A DNA stretch of 33,601 bases from Saccharofermentans sp. (GTDB lineage Bacteria; Bacillota; Clostridia; Saccharofermentanales; Saccharofermentanaceae), in assembly GCA_024684815.1 (NCBI GenBank), contig JAIKWL010000062.1, positions 1-33,601 of the forward strand. Reading direction: 5' to 3'. Positions 1-9,237 of this stretch are shown piece by piece. Position numbers and translations under genes: made by a program. The notes under the pieces were generated by a model, which was not told where the DNA came from, made no database searches, and worked only from the letters and a program-made list of their open reading frames with translations. Within the stretch, counting starts at the first letter, position 1, and every line of letters starts with the position of its first letter.

Positions 1-159
1 ACCAGAAGAAATGCTGTCCTTGCCATTTTCTTTTATCTTGCAGTTATCGCGTTTGACGTTGTTGTAATCGTATGGCTGTTTACAACCGGAAGCAGTCATT
101 TGTCCTTTATAACAGACTTTTATGATTCTGTAGCTTTTAACAACACGCATCTTACGTAA
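1..159 (+). CDS. C-terminal end of a membrane protein (partial)
   Basis: The first frame is open from the window edge to a TAA at 157-159, giving 52 residues. Residues about 5-28 form a strongly hydrophobic segment (AVLAIFFYLAVIAFDVVVIV) that reads as one transmembrane helix. It is followed by a short polar tail ending in NNTHLT. The 3' end overlaps the 3' end of the convergent phosphodiesterase gene by 8 bases, which is common in compact genomes. The bulk of the protein lies outside the window, so no family can be named; only a membrane location is supported. The reading could be chance in so short a stretch, but the helix and the tail-to-tail fit favour a real gene. Confidence 0.55.
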   Translation, partial: TRRNAVLAIFFYLAVIAFDVVVIVWLFTTGSSHLSFITDFYDSVAFNNTHLT

Positions 160-685
160 ACGCTACAATATCCGCAATTCCGTTCTCTATCAGTATGTAT
201 GACGGCTTGGAATCCTCCTTGGGGAGTGAAGGTGAACCGGGATTAAGGTAGCGGTAATGCTTTCCGTCTTCTGATGTAAGTTCCTCGTTCTCTGCGACAT
301 GTGAATGTCCCATAAGAAGTGTTGCACCTTCAGGCATTGCTTCCGGGAGTTTATAAGGATTATATAAATGACCGTGTGTTATGAAGAAAACTTTGCCGTC
401 TTCAACAAGGTAGATATAGTCTGCCATGATTGGAAACTTTAATACCATCTGATCTACTTCTGTATCGCAGTTGCCTCTTACAGCAAGAATCCTGTCAGCA
501 TATTTATTCAGTAATTCAATTACTTTCTTAGGTTCGTAGTGAGCGGGCAGATCGTTCCTGGGACCATGGTATAGTATGTCTCCTAAAAGGATAAGTTTAT
601 CTGCTTTGCTCTCAATGAAGGCATTGATTATTCGTTCAGCCCAATAAGAATCTCCGTGTATATCTGATGCAACAAAATACTTCAT
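152..685 (-). CDS. YfcE/MJ0936-type metallophosphodiesterase
   Basis: The product is 177 residues, close to the usual 160-185 of the YfcE/MJ0936 calcineurin-like phosphodiesterases, which hydrolyse phosphodiester bonds with two metal ions in the cytoplasm. The metal-binding motifs run in family order: DIHGD near the N-terminus, GDILYHGP, GNCD, a histidine in THGH, and GHSH near residue 125. I chose the start at 685 because MKYFVASDIHG is where the family begins; the open frame extends 24 codons further upstream to 757 without family-like sequence. GAGAG lies about 8 bases before the chosen ATG. The natural substrate is not known from sequence. The gene stands alone on the minus strand, divergent from the GGDEF gene at 905. 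Confidence 0.88.
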   Translation of the reverse strand: MKYFVASDIHGDSYWAERIINAFIESKADKLILLGDILYHGPRNDLPAHYEPKKVIELLNKYADRILAVRGNCDTEVDQMVLKFPIMADYIYLVEDGKVFFITHGHLYNPYKLPEAMPEGATLLMGHSHVAENEELTSEDGKHYRYLNPGSPSLPKEDSKPSYILIENGIADIVAFT

Positions 686-853
686 ATCTATATCTCTCTC
701 GTATATTTTTACGGTATATATATATTGGCAGGATATTTCTTTTCCTGTCGTAATCACCGCGCTTATAAGGATATCATTGCGAAAAGGCTATAGGTAGATT
801 TTATTCATAAAAGTTAATTTACATTTGCTTAACCACAAAAGGCATAAAACAGA

Positions 854-859
854 TATAAT
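854..859 (+). promoter_or_regulatory. Candidate -10 box for the GGDEF gene
   Basis: A perfect TATAAT lies about 45 bases before the start codon at 905. No good -35 hexamer is found at 16-18 bases; the nearest TTGCTT (825-830) is 23 bases away. The whole 686-904 gap is AT-rich and divergent between two genes, so a promoter is expected here, but this one is only partly supported. Confidence 0.4.
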
Positions 860-904
860 CTAAATAGAAGCTTTGTTCATCAAACCAGTTGATCCTGAGG
901 TTGT

Positions 905-2827
905 ATGAAGAAAATAGCGGTATTTACATCTCATGTATATGAGCAGATGTCCGGACAGATGCAGAAGGGCATTATTGATGCTGCATTGAAATACGGCATA
1001 AAGGTCATATTTTTCTGCAGCTTCGGAGATTCATACAGCAGCAAGCAATATGGCGAGTTCTCAGGCTATGATGAAGGCGACACAGTCTCATTCGATATTC
1101 CCGATCTTAATGAGTTTGACGGTGTCATAAAGATATCCACCTATTTCAGTAAAGTGACCAAGGAACATCTGGATCAGATCCTAAGGGATGTTGATATGCC
1201 GGTGATAAGTATCGGCGGATTAGATGACATGGCATTAAATATCAGTTGTGATAATGTAAGCACGTTTAAAGAACTTGTTGAACATGTTATCAAGCACCAT
1301 AAATGTAAAGATATATATCATTTAACCGGAGATACTGACCATTTCTTCGTTAAGGAAAGACTTGAAGCATATAAAGAAGTCTTACAAAAGCATAAGATCC
1401 CTTTTGATGAGAAGAAGATCATATACGGCAACCTATGGTATAACAGCGGAGAACCGGCTCTTGAGTATATCCTCGAACACAGCCTTGAAGAAGGAAAGAT
1501 GCTTCCTGATGCCGTTGTATGCGCGAATGATTACTCTGCTATCGGTCTTGTAAATGCCTGCAAAGCCAGAGGTATCCGGGTGCCTGAAGATCTTATCGTT
1601 ACAGGATTTGATGCCGTTACTGAAGCACTTAACGGATATCCGACCGTAACAACGGCAAGGCAGCCTTTCTATGATTTTGGATTTCAGGCTGTTGTTACAA
1701 TGAAGAAGATATTCGAGGGCGAAGAATTCAAGGAAGATATCCGTCTGAAGGGCAATATTATACGCAACCAGTCCTGTGGCTGTGTATTGAAGTCTGTTGA
1801 TACCATTGAGGATTTCAGAAACTCGTATCTTAAGAGGATCGATAATACGGTAGGCATTGCCCAATCAACGACCAATCTTATGTTAAGTGTTGCAAATGCA
1901 AAATCACTTGAAGACTGTTTCAGGGAAGTGAGCAAGAATGCCAAGACCGATACCGGATTCAAGGATATGCTGATCTGTCTTGCACCTGATTGGGACAAGA
2001 AGAGAATTGTCGGAGATGATTTCCGTACTACTGATGAGGAGATGACTGTAGTTGACGGATTCCGTGGTGATGAGGATGTTCCTTATCAGGTTTTCAGGAA
2101 GAAAGATGTTCTTCCTCCGGATATGCTCGAAGATCCAAATCCGTATTATATCTTTACGATACATCACCTGCAGTATTATATGGGATATCTAATAGTATCT
2201 CCTGATATAGATCTCCGCGAGCAGAAAGCCTTACAGTCCTGGTTTGTTGATCTTGGAACGATACTTGATAACAGACGTATCCAAAGAGATCTGGAGTACT
2301 CCATAGCAAGACTGGAATTCCTTTACAACAGGGATATGTTAACTGAGATATATAACCGCCGCGGATTAGAGGAATTCTTCGGTGAATACTTTGAAGAATG
2401 TATCAGCAACAAAACGGGTCTTGCCGTGATCGCTTTTGATATGGATGATCTTAAGTTGATCAATGATAAATACGGACATAATGAAGGCGACTATGGTCTG
2501 AAGACTATCGCATACGCTATGAAGAGACTCACATATGATGATGAGGTCTGCGCCAGATCCGGCGGTGATGAGTTCATAGTCCTCGCCAAGAATTACACGG
2601 AAGAAAAGGCAAAAGAATTTGTAGAAAAAGCCAGAGCGATAATTAACCAGAAAGTCACTCTGGATGATAAGCCTTTTAAGGTGGAAATAAGTGTCGGCAT
2701 TCATCTTGAATATCCGGATGATACTGCTGAAGGAGATGCTCTCAAGATCTTTGAGAAATGCCTTAAGATCGCAGATGAGGCGATGTACGAAGAGAAGAGA
2801 AGCCATAAAGTCGGCAGAGGCGACTGA
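905..2827 (+). CDS. LacI-type periplasmic-binding-like sensor fused to GGDEF diguanylate cyclase
   Basis: The 640-residue product has a periplasmic-binding-protein/LacI effector domain (about 1-300), an intermediate region (about 300-460) and a C-terminal GGDEF domain (about 465-640). The first domain shows KKIAVF at the start, DMPVISIGG, VVCANDYSAIGLVNAC and ITGFDAVTEA-like elements seen in LacI/GalR sugar-binding cores. There is no helix-turn-helix in front of it, no signal peptide and no membrane segment, so it is probably cytoplasmic. The GGDEF motif is intact at residues 553-557 (SGGDEF), with FDMDDLKLINDKYGHNEGD upstream, so c-di-GMP synthesis from two GTP is plausible. The RxxD inhibitory site reads YDDE, so product inhibition at this site is likely lost. 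TGAGG precedes the ATG. The gene lies just upstream of the glycogen operon but that operon has its own promoter, so a functional link is only inferred. Confidence 0.85.
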   Translation: MKKIAVFTSHVYEQMSGQMQKGIIDAALKYGIKVIFFCSFGDSYSSKQYGEFSGYDEGDTVSFDIPDLNEFDGVIKISTYFSKVTKEHLDQILRDVDMPVISIGGLDDMALNISCDNVSTFKELVEHVIKHHKCKDIYHLTGDTDHFFVKERLEAYKEVLQKHKIPFDEKKIIYGNLWYNSGEPALEYILEHSLEEGKMLPDAVVCANDYSAIGLVNACKARGIRVPEDLIVTGFDAVTEALNGYPTVTTARQPFYDFGFQAVVTMKKIFEGEEFKEDIRLKGNIIRNQSCGCVLKSVDTIEDFRNSYLKRIDNTVGIAQSTTNLMLSVANAKSLEDCFREVSKNAKTDTGFKDMLICLAPDWDKKRIVGDDFRTTDEEMTVVDGFRGDEDVPYQVFRKKDVLPPDMLEDPNPYYIFTIHHLQYYMGYLIVSPDIDLREQKALQSWFVDLGTILDNRRIQRDLEYSIARLEFLYNRDMLTEIYNRRGLEEFFGEYFEECISNKTGLAVIAFDMDDLKLINDKYGHNEGDYGLKTIAYAMKRLTYDDEVCARSGGDEFIVLAKNYTEEKAKEFVEKARAIINQKVTLDDKPFKVEISVGIHLEYPDDTAEGDALKIFEKCLKIADEAMYEEKRSHKVGRGD

Positions 2828-2916
2828 TATCTGCTTAAACGAGCATAAAAGTCTCCGGTTTTATGTAATTATGCACAAAACTGACGGCAAAAACTCATGC
2901 TTTTTTGTATTTTCGG

Positions 2917-2945
2917 TTGGTAAAATCTCTAATTTAGTTTATAAT
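2917..2945 (+). promoter_or_regulatory. Promoter of the glycogen operon
   Basis: TTGGTA (2917-2922) and a perfect TATAAT (2940-2945) are separated by 17 bases, matching a housekeeping sigma-A promoter. Transcription would begin near 2952, leaving a leader of about 85 bases before glgB. The promoter makes the glycogen operon independent of the upstream GGDEF gene. Confidence 0.7.
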
Positions 2946-3035
2946 ATCTGTTATTAAGGGCAATTGTCCTTGGTTTTTGACGTGCTTTTTTCCGGACGTC
3001 TATACAATCGGATTACAGGAGGCAGTGCTACATTA

Positions 3036-5111
3036 ATGGATGCCGCTTATTTGTTTAATAAAGGCGAGAATTACATGAGCTATAAATTTCTCGGAGCTCA
3101 TCCTTATGAGGACGAGAACGGGAAGGGCTTTATATTCCGCGTATGGGCCCCTAATGCGAGGATGGTCAGCGTTATGGGAGATTTCAATGACTGGGATCCC
3201 TATGACTGTCAGATGTTCATGCTCGGTAAGACAGGAATATGGGAACAGAAAGTTCCTGATGCTCAGCAGTGGGACAGATATAAATACAGGGTCATAGGCG
3301 CTGATAACAGGATATATGAGAAGGGCGATCCCTACGCAAGACATTTCGAGACTAGACCGAATAATGCTTCGATAATCTACGATCCTGATGATTATATCTG
3401 GAATGATGATGAATTCGTAAAGAACAGAACGGATGCGCTGGCTCCCAAGCCTATCAATATCTATGAGATACATTTAGGATCGTGGAGAAGACATCCCGAC
3501 GGCAACTTCTTCACATACAGGGAACTTGCGATCGACCTTGCAGATTACTGCAGGAAGATGCACTACACACACGTGGAACTCATGCCGATCTTAGAGCATC
3601 CTTTGGATGATTCATGGGGCTATCAGGTAACCGGTTATTATGCCGTTACTTCAAGATTCGGAACTCCTTCTGACTTTAAGTTCATGATAGATGTCCTTCA
3701 CCAGAACGGCATCTCCGTCATCCTTGACTGGGTTCCGGCGCACTTCCCGAAGAATATGGAAGGACTTGTCAGATTTGACGGAACACCATGCTATGAATAT
3801 GCGGATCCGAGGATCGGAGAGCACAGGGAATGGGGTACTTATGTTTTCGACTATTCAAAGAATGAAGTCATCTCATTCCTGATCTCTAACGCAGTATACT
3901 GGATCGATGAATATCACCTTGACGGCATACGTGTGGATGCTGTTTCCTCAATGCTTTACAGGGATTACGGAAGACAGCAGTATATCCCGAACAGCTTCGG
4001 CGGCAACGAGAATCTTGAAGCTATAGATTTCTTCAAAAAGCTCAATTCCACGATAAGAAAGAATTATCCCCATGCGATGCTGATCGCCGAGGAATCTACG
4101 GCCTGGCCGAAAGTATCACATCCCGTTGAATACGGCGGCCTGGGCTTTACCCACAAGTGGAACATGGGCTGGATGCACGATACTCTGGATTATTTCTCGA
4201 CGGATTCCTATGCGAGAGCATGGCATCACGATGAGTTCTGTTTCTCGATGATGTATGCATTCTCTGAGAATTACATCCTGAGCCTTTCACATGATGAAGT
4301 GGTTCACGGAAAGCATTCGCTTATTGATAAGATGCCGGGTGATATATGGAGAAAGTTTGCGTCCTTAAGGACCATGATGCTCTACCAGATAAGCCATCCG
4401 GGCGGAAAGCTCAACTTCATGGGAGCAGAGTTCGGCCAGTTCATTGAATGGCGTTTCTATGAGCAGCTCGAGTGGTTCCTGCTGGATTATGAATCACACC
4501 GTTTGCTCCAGAATTTCAACAGCGAGCTCAACAGGTTCTATGTCGAAAATCCGCAGCTTTGGGAAGACGATCATACATGGGCCGGCTTTGAATGGATCGC
4601 TGCAGATGATACAAAGAATAACGTGTTTATCTACAAGAGATCATGTCCCGATCCCAAGCGCAATGATATCTATGTCGCACTCAACATGGTGCCTCAGCCG
4701 CTCGAAGGATATGAGATGCCTGTATACGAGCTCGGAACATATAAGATCGTATTCAACACGGATGATATGTTCCACGGTGGTTCAGGATATCCTACGGCTA
4801 CTGATGCCAACGGATGCTTTGAAGCAATCGATGAATCTCTTAACGGCAAGCCTTATAAGGTTAAGATCAATCTTCCGCCTCTTGCGGGAATCTACTTCAT
4901 GAAGGTAAAGGATCCCGTAAAGAAGAAGGCGAAAGCTGCCAAGGCAAAATCAGCTCCCAAATCAGCAGGGAAGACTGATGCAAAGAAGACAACTAAGACA
5001 GCAGCAAAGAAAGATGTTAAATCTGCTGCTAAAAAGCCTGCCAAGAAGACAGAGGCAAAGAAGCCCGCTGCTTCAAAGAAGGCTGTTAAAAAAGATAATA
5101 AAACGAAATAA
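3036..5111 (+). CDS. glgB: 1,4-alpha-glucan branching enzyme with Lys/Ala-rich tail
   Basis: This GH13 enzyme cuts alpha-1,4-glucan chains and re-attaches them by alpha-1,6 bonds. The 691-residue product has an N-terminal CBM48 region (FRVWAPNA, MGDFNDWDP), then the catalytic barrel. The four GH13 regions are present: DWVPAHFP, DGIRVDAV with the nucleophile near D301, LIAEEST with the acid/base near E352, and LSHDEVVHGK with H419-D420. The start at 3036 is chosen because DAAYLFNKGENYMSYKFLGAH matches the usual N-terminal motif and AGGAGG lies upstream at 3017-3022, though 13 bases away; an in-frame TTG at 2964 would add unlikely sequence. The last 63 residues are a low-complexity tail with 26 Lys and 16 Ala and no aromatic residue, absent from most GlgB proteins. 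It is first in the operon, 24 bases before glgC. Confidence 0.95.
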   Translation: MDAAYLFNKGENYMSYKFLGAHPYEDENGKGFIFRVWAPNARMVSVMGDFNDWDPYDCQMFMLGKTGIWEQKVPDAQQWDRYKYRVIGADNRIYEKGDPYARHFETRPNNASIIYDPDDYIWNDDEFVKNRTDALAPKPINIYEIHLGSWRRHPDGNFFTYRELAIDLADYCRKMHYTHVELMPILEHPLDDSWGYQVTGYYAVTSRFGTPSDFKFMIDVLHQNGISVILDWVPAHFPKNMEGLVRFDGTPCYEYADPRIGEHREWGTYVFDYSKNEVISFLISNAVYWIDEYHLDGIRVDAVSSMLYRDYGRQQYIPNSFGGNENLEAIDFFKKLNSTIRKNYPHAMLIAEESTAWPKVSHPVEYGGLGFTHKWNMGWMHDTLDYFSTDSYARAWHHDEFCFSMMYAFSENYILSLSHDEVVHGKHSLIDKMPGDIWRKFASLRTMMLYQISHPGGKLNFMGAEFGQFIEWRFYEQLEWFLLDYESHRLLQNFNSELNRFYVENPQLWEDDHTWAGFEWIAADDTKNNVFIYKRSCPDPKRNDIYVALNMVPQPLEGYEMPVYELGTYKIVFNTDDMFHGGSGYPTATDANGCFEAIDESLNGKPYKVKINLPPLAGIYFMKVKDPVKKKAKAAKAKSAPKSAGKTDAKKTTKTAAKKDVKSAAKKPAKKTEAKKPAASKKAVKKDNKTK

Positions 5112-5135
5112 GCTCATATACGGAGGTATCTAATT

Positions 5136-6395
5136 ATGGCAAGAACTGAAGTCGTTGCTATGATACTCGCAGGAGGACAGGGAAGCAGACTCGGAGTACT
5201 GACCAAGACAGTGGCTAAACCGGCTGTTCCGTTCGGAAGCCGTTACAGGATCATCGATTTCCCTCTCTCGAATTGCGTTAACTCGGGAATCGAGATCGTT
5301 GGTGTACTTACCCAGTATCAGCCGCTGGCACTTAATACTTATGTAGGTAACGGTCACCCCTGGGATCTCGACAGAAACAATGCGGGCGCTTATATCCTTC
5401 CGCCTTTCCAGAGCAATGCAGGTTCTGACTGGTATAAGGGAACGGCAAATGCCATCTATCAGAATATGAGTTTTATCGATGATAACGATCCTGAATATGT
5501 CGTTATATTGTCGGGCGACCACATCTACAAGATGGATTATGCCGCAATGCTCAAAGCTCATATCGAAAAGAGCGCTGATGCTACTATTGCCGTATATGAA
5601 GTACCGTGGGAGGAAGCTCCGAGATTCGGTATCCTGAATACCAAGGAAGAGGATGTTATCGAAGAGTTCGAAGAAAAGCCTGCAAAGCCGAAGAGCAATC
5701 TTGCTTCGATGGGCGTTTATATCTTCACATGGAGCGTTTTAAGACAGGCCCTGATCGAAGATGAGGCAGATCCTAATTCAAATAATGACTTTGGTAAGAA
5801 TATCGTTCCTAATCTCTTGGCTCAAGGCAAGAAGCTCTGTGCTTACAGATTCTCCGGTTACTGGAAGGACGTCGGTACTATCTCATCTTTGTGGGAGACC
5901 AACATGGATATCCTCGATAAGCCGGAAGAGATCAATCTTGTCGACAGATCCTGGAAGATCTTCTCAAGGAACCCGGTTAAGCCTTCGCACTTCATCGGTG
6001 CAGGCGCCAAGGTAAAGAATTCAGCTCTTACAGACGGATGCAGGATCTTCGGTGATGTCGAGCATTCAGTTCTTTCAGAATCCGTTATCGTTGAGAAGGG
6101 GGCGTTCGTTAAGGACTGTGTCCTTATGCCGGGCGTAGTCGTTAAGGAAGGTGCGCATATCGAGCGCTGCGTTATCGATCAGGGAACCGTAATCGGAAAA
6201 GGTGTTCAGGCCGGAAGCTTCGTTGAGGGTGAAGGTCCTTATACCAACCATAAGATCTGTTCAGAAGGTATCTGCGTTTTCGAGCGCGGACTTACGATAA
6301 AGGAAGGCGCGGTCATTCCCGCCAACAGCATGATCGATTCCGATCTGGAAGTGTCCGAGGATCAGAACATCATCGAAAAAGCTTCAAGAGCATGA
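5136..6395 (+). CDS. glgC: Glucose-1-phosphate adenylyltransferase, catalytic subunit
   Basis: GlgC makes ADP-glucose from glucose-1-phosphate and ATP, the committed and usually allosterically controlled step of bacterial glycogen synthesis. The 419-residue length is typical. The nucleotidyltransferase signature is intact near the N-terminus ([14 protein letters not shown], then KPAVPFG and [11 protein letters not shown]). [10 protein letters not shown] carries the expected metal-binding Asp, and EEKPAKP and the substrate-binding [10 protein letters not shown] follow. The C-terminal third (from about residue 290) has hexapeptide-like repeats of a left-handed beta helix. GGAGG lies 9 bases before the ATG. 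It is followed 20 bases later by its paralogue glgD, with which it probably forms a mixed tetramer as known for Bacillus and Clostridia. Confidence 0.97.
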   Translation: MARTEVVAMILAGGQGSRLGVLTKTVAKPAVPFGSRYRIIDFPLSNCVNSGIEIVGVLTQYQPLALNTYVGNGHPWDLDRNNAGAYILPPFQSNAGSDWYKGTANAIYQNMSFIDDNDPEYVVILSGDHIYKMDYAAMLKAHIEKSADATIAVYEVPWEEAPRFGILNTKEEDVIEEFEEKPAKPKSNLASMGVYIFTWSVLRQALIEDEADPNSNNDFGKNIVPNLLAQGKKLCAYRFSGYWKDVGTISSLWETNMDILDKPEEINLVDRSWKIFSRNPVKPSHFIGAGAKVKNSALTDGCRIFGDVEHSVLSESVIVEKGAFVKDCVLMPGVVVKEGAHIERCVIDQGTVIGKGVQAGSFVEGEGPYTNHKICSEGICVFERGLTIKEGAVIPANSMIDSDLEVSEDQNIIEKASRA

Positions 6396-6415
6396 GGTAA
6401 AGGAGATTAAGACAT

Positions 6416-7525
6416 ATGTTTAATAATGCGATGGGGCTTATCTTAGCCGACAACAAAAAGATATCTCTCGGAGAGCTTTCCAATCCCCGTGCTCTTTCCG
6501 CAATGCCTTTCGGCGGAAGATACAGGATCATTGACTTCATGTTATCCAACATGGTCAATTCAGGCGTAAAGAACGTCGGACTTCTTACATACAACAAGTA
6601 TAAGTCTTTGATGGACCATACCGGAACTGGTGGCGCATGGTCTTTGGACAGAAAGAATGACGGTCTTCATATCCTGCCGCCTTATGTAAATTCAGAGGCA
6701 ACAAATATCAGTTCGGATGAAGAGCTCACTGGTGTAATCGATTTCTTAAGACAGTCCAGGACTCCTTATGTCATCGTATCAGGCGCCAACGTTATCCTTA
6801 ATACGACATTTGATTCCTTCATCAAGTCACATGAGGAATCAGGAGCAGATATCTCGGTTATGTATAACCGTGACGGCACGAAGTACGGCAATCCTTCCTA
6901 TATCCTTGATATCGACGATGACGGATTTGTAAGAGACATGCTCTATAATCCGCCCAAAGCCACATCACAGAGGAGCTCACTCGGTATCCTCGTATTAAGA
7001 AGAGATCTTCTTATCGATATCCTTGCCCGTCAGATGGCACATGGTCAGAGCCACTTCGGTATCCATTCGATCGTTAAGCTGTTTGATGAGTTCAAGGTGC
7101 ACGGCTTTGAATATTCCGGAGTAGCTTTAAGGATCAACAATGTACAGTGCTATTTCAATGCATCGATGTCGCTTCTTACGGATTCAGTCAGAAATGACCT
7201 TTTCTGGAGCGGAAAGCCGATATATACAAAGGTCAAGGATGAGGCACCCACACTTTATTTCGACAACGCGGAGATGAGCGATTCGATCGTATCCGACGGT
7301 TGCAGAATTTACGGAAAGGTTGAGACTTCCGTTATCTTCAGAAGTGTCACCATTGCCAAGAACACCACGATCAAGAACTGCGTTATCATGCAGGACGTTC
7401 ACATCTCCGAGAACTGCCATCTCGAGAACGTTATCCTTGACAAGAACGCATTCGTAAGACCGGGCGTAAGACTTGTCGGACATCCCGACTATCCTATTGT
7501 CATAGGAAAAGGAGCAGGTATCTGA
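6416..7525 (+). CDS. glgD: GlgD, regulatory-type subunit of ADP-glucose pyrophosphorylase
   Basis: The 369-residue product is a GlgC paralogue: FGGRYRIIDFMLSNMVNSG and SLDRKNDGLHILPP match GlgC closely, and hexapeptide-like repeats form the C-terminus. It lacks the GGxGxRL nucleotide-binding signature (the N-terminus reads MGLILADNKKISLGEL) and the SGDH motif is SGAN, so it cannot be catalytic on its own. In Firmicutes GlgD is known to pair with GlgC and raise its activity or change its regulation. AGGAG lies 10 bases before the ATG, and glgA begins 2 bases after its stop, indicating tight translational coupling. Confidence 0.93.
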   Translation: MFNNAMGLILADNKKISLGELSNPRALSAMPFGGRYRIIDFMLSNMVNSGVKNVGLLTYNKYKSLMDHTGTGGAWSLDRKNDGLHILPPYVNSEATNISSDEELTGVIDFLRQSRTPYVIVSGANVILNTTFDSFIKSHEESGADISVMYNRDGTKYGNPSYILDIDDDGFVRDMLYNPPKATSQRSSLGILVLRRDLLIDILARQMAHGQSHFGIHSIVKLFDEFKVHGFEYSGVALRINNVQCYFNASMSLLTDSVRNDLFWSGKPIYTKVKDEAPTLYFDNAEMSDSIVSDGCRIYGKVETSVIFRSVTIAKNTTIKNCVIMQDVHISENCHLENVILDKNAFVRPGVRLVGHPDYPIVIGKGAGI

Positions 7526-7527
7526 TT

Positions 7528-9237
7528 ATGGAAAAGAACATTAAAGTATTATTCGCATCGTCCGAGTGCAGTCCGTTCGTTAAAGTCGGCGGTCTTGCTG
7601 ACGTTGTAGGAAGCCTGCCGGTAGAGCTCAATAAGCAGGGGGTGGATGCCCGTGTTATCATTCCGCTCTACAAGAAGATCAAGGTCAAGTACAGCGACAA
7701 ACTTCATTTCCTCGGATGGAAGATGGTTCATATGGGATGGCGTTCTCTTTATGCCGGCCTTTTTGAACTCGAATTAAACGGCGTTGTCTTCTATTTCATC
7801 GATAACGAATACTACTTCAACTTCGACCAGATCTATGTTGATTATGTTTTCGATATCGAGCGCTATTGCTTCTATCAGAGAGCGGTACTGGACTTCATGG
7901 GTGACTTCATGAACTTCGAACCCAATGTCCTTCACTGCAATGACTGGCAGACCGGCATGATGCCGATGCTTCTTGATTGTCATTTCAAGAAGAACGGATA
8001 TCACACAAATGTCCAGACAGTCTATACGATCCATAACCTTAAGTATCAGGGTGTTCATTCGATCGATGTTGTAAGGGAAATGCTCGATCTTCCCGATGAT
8101 TATCTGAGAGAGGATTTCTGTATCAAGGATAAGGCGATCAACTTCATGAAGGCCGGTATCGTATTCAGCAATTCCGTAACGACCGTTTCACCGACTTATG
8201 CTTATGAGATCATGACCGACTACTATGGCGAGGGTCTCAATTACACATTGCAGAAGTACGCATACAAGGTATCCGGAATAATCAACGGCATGAATGATCT
8301 GGAGTACGATCCTTCCAATGACGATAAGATCCCGATGAAGTATTCGATCAGGAATTACAAGGCAGGAAAAGCTGCCTGCAAGAAGTCATTGCAGGAGCAG
8401 TTAGGCCTTGAAGTGAATCCCGGTGCGCCTCTGTGCGCCATGATCTCAAGACTTGTGGACCAGAAGGGTTTGGATCTTCTTCTTTATGTATTAGAAGAGA
8501 TGCTCTACGACGGCATGCAGGTCGTCATTCTCGGTACGGGTGATCCTTACTATGAGAGAGCTCTTGTTGATATCGCCAACCGTAATCCGGGCAAGATGTG
8601 TGCCTGCATCGATTTCGACAGCGGGCTTGCGCACACGATCTATGCAGCATCAGATATCTTCCTTATGCCGAGTATATTTGAGCCCTGCGGACTCTCACAG
8701 CTCTGCTCGATGGCTTACGGCTCAGTTCCTGTCGTAAGAGAGACGGGCGGCCTTAAGGATACGGTAACCCCATATAACGAATATACAGGCGAAGGCAACG
8801 GCTTCTCGTTTGCTAACATCAATGCTCACGAGTTCCTGTTCGTTACAAAGTATGCGGCAGATATCTACCGTCATAAGCCTGAGGTATGGGACAAGCTCAT
8901 CGAAGCAGGCATGAAGGGCGATTATTCATGGAAGAAGAGTGCAGGCGAGTATGCAGGTCTCTATTCACTGATAACCGGTATTGCCAGACCTGAACCCGAG
9001 CCCGAAAAGATTTCTGCCAAGGAAGAGAAAAAAGAAGCTCCCGAAAAGAAAGCAGAGCCTTCTGTGAAGGCAGAAAAGAAACCTGCTTTAAAGAAGCAGC
9101 CGGCAAAGAAAGCTCCTGCAAAAAAGCCCGCAGCAAAAAAGCCTGCCGAAAAGAAACCGGCAAAGCAGGCTGCAGCTAAGAACGAAGAGAAGAAGCCGGA
9201 AGACAAGAAACCGGATGACAAGGAGAAAAAGGACTGA
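7528..9237 (+). CDS. glgA: Glycogen synthase (GT5) with Lys/Ala/Pro/Glu-rich tail
   Basis: GlgA transfers glucose from ADP-glucose to the growing alpha-1,4-glucan. The GT5 markers are clear: KVGGLADVVGSLP near the N-terminus, with K19 the expected ADP-glucose-binding Lys; HCNDWQTG; TIHNLKYQG; SRLVDQKGLDLL; and the C-terminal FEPCGLSQL followed by GGLKDTV. The enzyme proper ends near residue 487, the usual length of about 480. Residues 488-569 are an extra low-complexity tail, starting with PEPEPE and continuing with AKKPA/EKKPA-type repeats and an acidic end. The tail is mixed-charge, unlike the purely basic one on GlgB. The ribosome binding site (AAAGGAG) lies inside the end of glgD. The stop overlaps the next start by one base. 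Confidence 0.96.
   Translation: MEKNIKVLFASSECSPFVKVGGLADVVGSLPVELNKQGVDARVIIPLYKKIKVKYSDKLHFLGWKMVHMGWRSLYAGLFELELNGVVFYFIDNEYYFNFDQIYVDYVFDIERYCFYQRAVLDFMGDFMNFEPNVLHCNDWQTGMMPMLLDCHFKKNGYHTNVQTVYTIHNLKYQGVHSIDVVREMLDLPDDYLREDFCIKDKAINFMKAGIVFSNSVTTVSPTYAYEIMTDYYGEGLNYTLQKYAYKVSGIINGMNDLEYDPSNDDKIPMKYSIRNYKAGKAACKKSLQEQLGLEVNPGAPLCAMISRLVDQKGLDLLLYVLEEMLYDGMQVVILGTGDPYYERALVDIANRNPGKMCACIDFDSGLAHTIYAASDIFLMPSIFEPCGLSQLCSMAYGSVPVVRETGGLKDTVTPYNEYTGEGNGFSFANINAHEFLFVTKYAADIYRHKPEVWDKLIEAGMKGDYSWKKSAGEYAGLYSLITGIARPEPEPEKISAKEEKKEAPEKKAEPSVKAEKKPALKKQPAKKAPAKKPAAKKPAEKKPAKQAAAKNEEKKPEDKKPDDKEKKD

Noticed and set aside
2844-2865. Hairpin CATAAAA-loop-TTTTATG after the GGDEF gene as a terminator.
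   Set aside because: The stem is all weak pairs apart from one and no T-run follows directly; termination is not supported.
2964-3035. Upstream TTG start for the branching enzyme at 2964.
   Set aside because: The added residues do not resemble GlgB, the TTG lies about 12 bases from the likely transcript start, and AGGAGG favours the ATG at 3036.
8961-9221. Minus-strand open frame rich in Phe, Ala and Gly, looking like a membrane protein.
   Set aside because: It is the antisense of the Lys/Ala/Pro repeats of the GlgA tail and has no ribosome binding site or family features.
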